DNA of 64,000 bases from JAJECS01 sp965198185. GTDB lineage: Bacteria; Chloroflexota; UBA11872. This document shows, one piece after another, positions 56,669 through 64,000 of this stretch. Numbering within the stretch: the first letter of the stretch is position 1; the number at the start of each line of letters is the position of its first letter. The stretch is taken from NCBI GenBank assembly GCA_965198185.1, contig CBDAOU010000001.1, positions 310,001 to 374,000 of the forward strand. Direction: 5' to 3'. A program made the translations under genes and the position numbers. The notes beneath the pieces are model-generated. The model was not told where the DNA came from. It saw only the letters and a list, made by a program, of their open reading frames with translations, and made no database searches.

Positions 56669-57847
56669 ATGGCCGACATGCCCCAGGGCCGAGACTTTCG
56701 CGTGCCACCCGTGATCCACGTGGGCGAAGGCGCCCTGACGCGGCTGCCGGAGACCCTGGCCGACCTGGGAATCCAGCGCGCGGTGCTGGTGACGGATCGC
56801 GTGCTTGCCGGTGGGCCGTGGATGCCGACCTTGCATGCCTATGCGACCGAGGCCGAGGTCGAGCTCACCGTCGACGACGCCCTGACGGCGGAGCCGACGA
56901 CGGAGGACGTGGAGCGCGCCCTGGGGCAGATTCGCGCCAACAACGTGGATGGCGTCATCGCCTTCGGCGGCGGCAGCGCCATCGATACCGCCAAGTCGGC
57001 CGCGATCCTGGCGGGCAATCCGGGCGCGCTGCCCGACTACGAAGGCTACGAACGGATTCCGCGCCCGGGGCTCCCGGTCATCGCGATTCCCACCACCGCC
57101 GGCACGGGCGCGGAAGTCACCCGCGGCGTGGCCGTCGCCGATCCCGTGCGCGACGTCAAGATGCTGCTCATGAGCGCGCACCTGGTGCCGGCAGCCGCCA
57201 TCATCGACCCCGCGCCGACCGTCAGCATGCCGCCGGGGGTGACGGCCTCCACGGGGCTGGACGCGCTCACCCACGCCATCGAGGCATACGTTTCGCGTAG
57301 GAGCTATGCGCTCACCGACGCGCTGGCCATCGACGCCGTCAGGCGCATCGCCGGAGCGCTGGCGCGGGCCTACGAGTCCCCGGACGACCTGGCGGCACGC
57401 GACGCGATGGCGCGGGGCTCGCTGCATGCGGGCATGGCGTTTCACAACTCCTCGGTGGCGCTGGTGCACGGCATGTCACGCCCCATCGGCGCGCTGTTTC
57501 ACGTCCCGCACGGGCTGTCGAACGCCATGCTGCTGCCGGCGGTGATGGCGTTCAGCATCCCCGGAGCCGTGGCGCGCTATGCCGACATCGGGCGAGCCAT
57601 GGGCGCGGCCGGGGCCGGCGATAGCGACGAGGCAGCCGCCGCGAGCGCGATGCGGAAGGTGGAAGAGCTGTGCGTGCAGGTGGAGGTGCCGACCCTGGCC
57701 GAATGGGGCGTCGATCGCGGGGCGTTTCGACGCGCCATGCCGAAGATGGCGCGCGACGCTCTAGCCAGCGGCAGCCCCGGGAACAACCCCAGGCTCGCCT
57801 CCGCGGCCGAAATCGTGGAGCTGTACGAGCAGGTGATCAGCCTCTGA
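56669..57847 (+). CDS. Iron-containing alcohol dehydrogenase
   Basis: A 392-residue group III dehydrogenase. Motifs are FRVPPVIHVGEGALTRLPE, GVIAFGGGSAIDTAKSAAIL (NAD binding, GGGSxxD), AIPTTAGTGAEVTRG, GLDALTHAIEAYVSRRSY (metal-binding His in DALTHAIE) and VPHGLSNAMLLPAVM (HG-type metal His). It oxidises or reduces short alcohols or hydroxy acids. Starts 20 bases after dnaB, so possibly co-transcribed. Confidence 0.9.
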   Translation: MADMPQGRDFRVPPVIHVGEGALTRLPETLADLGIQRAVLVTDRVLAGGPWMPTLHAYATEAEVELTVDDALTAEPTTEDVERALGQIRANNVDGVIAFGGGSAIDTAKSAAILAGNPGALPDYEGYERIPRPGLPVIAIPTTAGTGAEVTRGVAVADPVRDVKMLLMSAHLVPAAAIIDPAPTVSMPPGVTASTGLDALTHAIEAYVSRRSYALTDALAIDAVRRIAGALARAYESPDDLAARDAMARGSLHAGMAFHNSSVALVHGMSRPIGALFHVPHGLSNAMLLPAVMAFSIPGAVARYADIGRAMGAAGAGDSDEAAAASAMRKVEELCVQVEVPTLAEWGVDRGAFRRAMPKMARDALASGSPGNNPRLASAAEIVELYEQVISL

Positions 57848-57897
57848 GCCGGAGAGTTCCCGTTGGCGATGCCACGGCCAGGGACCGAATCCGCCGA

Positions 57898-57903
57898 TAT
57901 ACT
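57898..57903 (+). promoter_or_regulatory. Putative -10 element (TATACT) of secA
   Basis: TATACT lies 42 bases before ATG 57946 in a spacer of only 98 bases. No good -35 is seen at the standard distance. Confidence 0.35.
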
Positions 57904-57945
57904 CGACTGTACTAGCGGCCGCTCGCGGCCCGATTCCTTGCTGCC

Positions 57946-60579
<2,634 letters not shown>

Positions 60580-60590
60580 GTCGCCGCGCC

Positions 60591-61719
60591 ATGCCATCCG
60601 CCCTCGAAGCCGCCGACGTCCTGCAGTCCGCACGCTCGCTTTGCGACCGCGTGCGTGATTTTCGGGGGCATCTTTGACCTCGCGGCCAACGCCAAGCGCC
60701 TGGCCGAGCTGGAGGCGCAAATCGCGGTGCCCGAGTTCTGGGGAGACCAGGTCCGGGCCCGCGACACCATGCGCGAGATCACGCGCCTGAAGTCGCAGAT
60801 CGAGACTTGGGACGGGCTGGAAGCCGACGCGGCCGAGGTGCTTGAGCTGGCGGAGCTGGCGGACGCCGATGACGCCGACATGCTCGCCGAAGTCTCATCC
60901 GAAGCATCCGCGCTGACGCGCCACCTGGACGCGCTCGAAACGCAGCTGCTGCTGGGCGGGGAATTCGACGCCCACGATGCATTCCTCTCCATCCAGTCGG
61001 GAGCGGGCGGGACGGAAAGCCAGGACTGGGTCGAGATGCTGCTTCGCATGTACTCGCGCTGGACGGAGCGGCGCAAGTACCGCGCCGCCGTGATCGACGT
61101 GTCACCCGGCGAAGAGGCGGGCATCAAGAGCGCCACGCTGCAGATCGACGGCGACTTTGCCTACGGCTATCTGAAGGCCGAGCGCGGCGTGCACCGCCTC
61201 GTGCGCCAATCGCCGTTCGACGCCGGCAACCGGCGCCACACGTCATTCGCCCGCGTGGACGTGATCCCGGTGTTGGAAGAGGCCGGAGAAATCGAGATCG
61301 ACCCGGCCGACCTTCGCGTCGAGACGTTTCGGGCCGGCGGGCACGGCGGGCAGTATGTCAACAAGACCGATTCGGCGGTGCGCATCACGCATCAGCCGTC
61401 GGGCATCGTGGCGAGTTCCCAGAACCAGCGGTCGCAGCACCAGAACCGCGAGGTGGCCATGCAGGTGCTGCGCGCGCGCCTGCTGGAACGAGACTTGGCC
61501 GCCCGCGAAGCCGAACAGGTGCGACTGCGCGGCGACCTGAAAGCCGCGGACTTCGGCAGCCAGATCCGCTCGTACGTCCTGCACCCATACCGCATGGTGA
61601 AGGACGTGCGCACCGGCGTCGAGGTCGGGAACGCGCAGGCCGTGCTGGACGGCAACCTGGATGTCTTCATCGACAGCTACCTGCGAGCAACCGTGCCGTC
61701 GACCGTGGAGCAGCAGTAG
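60591..61719 (+). CDS. prfB: Peptide chain release factor 2, with programmed +1 frameshift
   Basis: The real start is ATG 60591. The first frame runs 28 codons to CTT TGA (60672-60677); the rest continues in the +1 frame from GAC 60676. CTTTGAC is preceded by CGGGGGCAT, so a GGGGG Shine-Dalgarno-like tract lies three bases from CTT, as in E. coli prfB. Product about 375 residues. RF2 motifs: RLVRQSPFDAGNRRHTSF (SPF recognition of UGA), RAGGHGGQYVNKTDSAVRIT (GGQ hydrolysis loop). Scarce RF2 lets the ribosome shift at UGA, so synthesis is self-regulated. A frame opened at GTG 60655 would miss the N-terminus. Confidence 0.93.
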
Positions 61720-61721
61720 CG

Positions 61722-63023
61722 ATGCGGCACGTTGTGCGAGCCCCACTTGTGGCGATGCTGGTGGCATTGGCGCTCGTCGGGGCGGCGATCGGGTCGGCGG
61801 CGGCATCCGATCTTGAGTCGGCGGTGCTCACCGCGGACGTGGAGTTTGGCACCGGCATCACGTTTAGCCTCGAAATGCCGCACGACGCCGCGGAGCCCGC
61901 CGGCGTCGAGGTGCGCTACGGGCTCCCGGACGGCATCGTGGTCCGCCGTTCCCCGGCGGACTTTGCCGTTGCCGATGGCGTGCTCCGCGCGTCGTACGCC
62001 TGGGAACCGCGTAGCCCGCTGGTCGTCGGCACCGAGGTCGAATACCGGTTCGTCATACGTTCGGACGATGGGACGGAGGCTCGAACCGCCGCCGCAATTG
62101 CCAGCTATATCGACGCGTCGTTGCCCTGGACAACCGCCGACGAAGGCAAAGTTGAGATCTGGTATTACGCCGGCGGGGAGGCGATCGAGGCCGACGCCCG
62201 GGCCGGGATCCGCGCGGCGCTCGACATCTTGCGCGATAGTTTCGGCGCCGAGCTCGAGCGACCGACGCGGCTGATCCTCTACGCCGACATCGAGCGCATG
62301 CGTCGAGCCTTGGGCGGCGGCACCAGTCCATGGGTCGGCGGCGCCGCCATCGCCAACTTCAACGTGACCGTGCTGCATGCCCCGGCAGAAAACCGGAATC
62401 CGCTAGACCTTCAGGCCACGGTTGCGCACGAGATCACACATATCGTCCTGGAACATCGCACGGGCAACTCGTTCGGGGGCTTGCCGGCCTGGCTCCACGA
62501 GGGCCTGGCCACCACGGTCGAGTCGGAAATCGTGGCGCGGTTCCCGTACGACGACATCATGACCCGTATCGTGGCGCAGGATGAATTCGTTTCCCTGCGC
62601 GGCATCACCGGCAGCTTCCCGGCGGCCAGTCGTGCGGCCTTGAACGCGTATGCGCAGAGCAACTCGCTGGTGGCGTACATCATCGAGACTTGGGGGCGAG
62701 AGGGCGTTGCGCAGTTGCTGGAGGCGTATGCGGGCGGAGTGTCGGACAACGAGGCCGTGCAGGCGGCCCTGGGCATCTCGCTCGAGGAGCTCGATCGCGC
62801 TTGGCTCGGAACGTACGGCGTGGTGAGTCCATCGTTTGCGTCGCTGACTCAGTCCAGTCTCGCCGCCGTGGTGGTACCGCCGGGCGACGACGGGACACCG
62901 CCTGCCGCACCGGCGCCCTCCCTAGTTGCCGCATCGGCGGCCGCTCTTGCCGTTTTGGCAGCCGTGGCGACCATGCTCATGGTCCGGCGCGGACGCATTG
63001 CGCGCGGATATGCTCGCTACTAA
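61722..63023 (+). CDS. Exported membrane-anchored gluzincin-like peptidase
   Basis: A 433-residue protein. Signal peptide (MRHVVRAPLVAMLVALALVG to about residue 28), a beta-rich domain to about 145, then a peptidase_MA-like domain. The zinc motif is ATVAHEITHIVLEH (HExxH), and the third ligand lies in AWLHEGLATTVES. A C-terminal helix (AASAAALAVLAAVATMLMV) and basic RRGR anchor it in the membrane with the catalytic part outside. It starts two bases after prfB. The substrate is unknown. Confidence 0.85.
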   Translation: MRHVVRAPLVAMLVALALVGAAIGSAAASDLESAVLTADVEFGTGITFSLEMPHDAAEPAGVEVRYGLPDGIVVRRSPADFAVADGVLRASYAWEPRSPLVVGTEVEYRFVIRSDDGTEARTAAAIASYIDASLPWTTADEGKVEIWYYAGGEAIEADARAGIRAALDILRDSFGAELERPTRLILYADIERMRRALGGGTSPWVGGAAIANFNVTVLHAPAENRNPLDLQATVAHEITHIVLEHRTGNSFGGLPAWLHEGLATTVESEIVARFPYDDIMTRIVAQDEFVSLRGITGSFPAASRAALNAYAQSNSLVAYIIETWGREGVAQLLEAYAGGVSDNEAVQAALGISLEELDRAWLGTYGVVSPSFASLTQSSLAAVVVPPGDDGTPPAAPAPSLVAASAAALAVLAAVATMLMVRRGRIARGYARY

Positions 63024-63089
63024 CGTGATCCGAGACCGCACGATCCAGCATCTCTGGGCAACGATGCGTTGGCGGCGCGGGCGACGGCC

Positions 63090-63770
63090 ATGATCGTTCT
63101 GGAGGACGTGCACAAGGTCTACCCGAACGGCACGCAAGCGCTCAACGGGGTCAGCCTTGAGATCCCCGAGCGTGACTTTGCGTTCCTGGTGGGGCCAAGC
63201 GGCGCGGGCAAGACGACCATCGTTCGGCTGATCAACCGTGATGAGACGGTGACCACGGGCAGCGTGTTCGTCGAAGCCACCGACGTGACCCGGTTGCGGC
63301 GCCGGGATGTGCCGCACCTGCGCCGGCGCGTGGGGGTTATCTATCAGGACTACAAGCTGTTGCCCTCGTTGACGGTTCGCCAAAACGTCGAGTTCGTGCT
63401 GAAAGCCACGAGCGAGTTCGATCACCTGTCCGACGGGCTGGTGGAAGAGACGCTCGCGACCGTGGGGCTTACCCGGCGAACCAACCACTACCCGCATCAA
63501 CTTTCGGGAGGCGAACAGCAACGAACGGCCATTGCCCGCGCGCTTGTGCGGCGGTGTCCGATTCTGGTGGCCGACGAGCCAACGGGGAATCTCGATCAGG
63601 AATCCGGCTGGGAGACTATCCAACTGCTGGTCCAGCTCAATGCGCGGGGCACCACGGTGGTCATCGCCACCCACAACCGCACGCTGGTCGACACGATGCG
63701 ACGGCGGGTGATTGAAATCGCGCGCGGCCAGGTGGTACGGGACGAGCCTGAGGGTGGCTACGATGGCTAG
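63090..63770 (+). CDS. ftsE: Cell division ABC transporter ATPase FtsE
   Basis: A 226-residue ABC ATPase. It begins MIVLEDVHKVYPNGTQALNG. VGPSGAGKTTIVRLI is the Walker A, RRRVGVIYQDYKLLPSLTV the Q-loop, LSGGEQQRTAIARALV the signature and ILVADEPTGNLD the Walker B, with HNR as the H-loop region. The DYKLLPSLTV segment is a hallmark of FtsE. With FtsX it controls peptidoglycan hydrolases at division. The ftsX ATG overlaps its stop by eight bases. Confidence 0.92.
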   Translation: MIVLEDVHKVYPNGTQALNGVSLEIPERDFAFLVGPSGAGKTTIVRLINRDETVTTGSVFVEATDVTRLRRRDVPHLRRRVGVIYQDYKLLPSLTVRQNVEFVLKATSEFDHLSDGLVEETLATVGLTRRTNHYPHQLSGGEQQRTAIARALVRRCPILVADEPTGNLDQESGWETIQLLVQLNARGTTVVIATHNRTLVDTMRRRVIEIARGQVVRDEPEGGYDG

Positions 63771-64000
63771 GCTGCATGTCGGGCGCTACCTGCTCGGCGC
63801 AGCGCTCACGGGGATTTGGCGCAACCGCACCATGACAGGCGGCGCCATTGTCACCACGGCCATCATGCTCATCACGCTGGCCGGATTTCTGGCCATCAAC
63901 GACACCCTGAATCAGATGGTGACGGCGCTGGGACGCAAGAGCAATCTGATTGCCTATGTGCGCGACGAGGCGCGGCCCACCCAGGTGATGGCGATCATCG
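63763..64000 (+). CDS. ftsX: Cell division protein FtsX, truncated by the window edge
   Basis: The first 79 codons are present. A short basic start (MARLHVGRYLLGAALTGIWR) leads into a membrane helix (GAIVTTAIMLITLAGFLAIN). The first part of the external domain then shows LIAYVRDEARPTQVMAII, close to the FtsX pattern of a strand, I-x-V-x-V and a following helix. The overlap with ftsE and the order ftsE-ftsX are standard. The rest lies beyond 64000. Confidence 0.88.
   Translation, partial: MARLHVGRYLLGAALTGIWRNRTMTGGAIVTTAIMLITLAGFLAINDTLNQMVTALGRKSNLIAYVRDEARPTQVMAII

Noticed and set aside
60655..60675. GTG 60655 as the start of prfB
   Set aside because: The leader frame from ATG 60591 and CTTTGAC with an upstream GGGGG explain the gene as a normal programmed frameshift.

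Overview
The window is one contiguous 64 kb piece of a GC-rich bacterial chromosome (mostly 60-70% GC by eye) with dense, often co-oriented genes and short operons. Many operon members overlap by 4 bases (ATGA or GTGA). Housekeeping genes dominate: gyrB, plsX, ffh, ddl, proC, groEL, a primary sigma factor, rho, rplI, dnaB, secA, prfB and ftsEX. The metabolic genes are those of an aerobic heterotroph. They include a caa3-type cytochrome c oxidase (ctaC-D-E-F-G), two molybdopterin-cofactor moeA genes, TIM-barrel sugar isomerases, a Gfo/Idh dehydrogenase, an RraA-like protein, peptidases and an iron alcohol dehydrogenase. Gene content and style fit a free-living Chloroflexota-like bacterium. That placement is inference, because the window holds no rRNA to test it.

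Layout. 0-8.5 kb: a truncated SH3-domain protein, an esterase/TIM-barrel pair, a NUDIX hydrolase, a PspC membrane protein, an RsuA-type pseudouridine synthase, a TerC-like membrane protein, a glyoxalase pair (VOC protein plus an HTH-metallo-beta-lactamase fusion), another TIM-barrel protein and a DUF503 protein. 8.5-12.2 kb: an accessory stretch of decayed genes: a truncated NYN-domain gene, a higBA-type module with a frameshifted toxin, remnants that resemble an MNT/HEPN pair, and a DUF4126 gene carrying a 31-bp tandem duplication. 12.2-22.3 kb: VOC, TfoX-like and GYD proteins, two peptidases, gyrB, plsX, a Tat-exported hydrolase, a corrinoid adenosyltransferase and a DUF4395 protein. 22.3-24.4 kb: an island at the 3' end of tRNA-Glu(CTC). 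It holds a cysteine-rich protein, a T5orf172/GIY-YIG-like protein and a deoxyribosyltransferase-like gene interrupted by an amber codon. 24.6-35 kb: ffh, a two-gene D-glutamate cyclase, a low-GC DUF4234-like gene, a YhfC protease, Gfo/Idh, SLC13, an epimerase, ddl and an RraA-like protein. 35-42 kb (mostly minus strand): moeA, moeA-PBP, comEA, comEC and proC. 42-47.5 kb: groEL, a HicBA toxin-antitoxin pair, the primary sigma factor and a cupredoxin lipoprotein. 47.6-52.4 kb: the oxidase operon. 52.6 kb to the end: rho, rplI, dnaB, an alcohol dehydrogenase, secA, prfB (with a programmed +1 frameshift), a gluzincin-like peptidase, ftsE and a truncated ftsX.

How the parts relate. ComEA and ComEC form the DNA-uptake channel and lie in one operon with two Moco genes. 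The oxidase subunits, the CtaG assembly factor and the nearby copper-type lipoprotein form a respiratory cluster. The overlapping DUF1445 and DUF4392 genes together correspond to the two halves of mammalian D-glutamate cyclase. Intergenic spaces carry several families of short dispersed palindromes. No CRISPR array, rRNA, intact insertion sequence or integrase was seen. The strongest candidates for something less described are the two-gene Cys-rich/T5orf172 operon beside tRNA-Glu, the HTH-MBL glyoxalase fusion, and the split D-glutamate cyclase.
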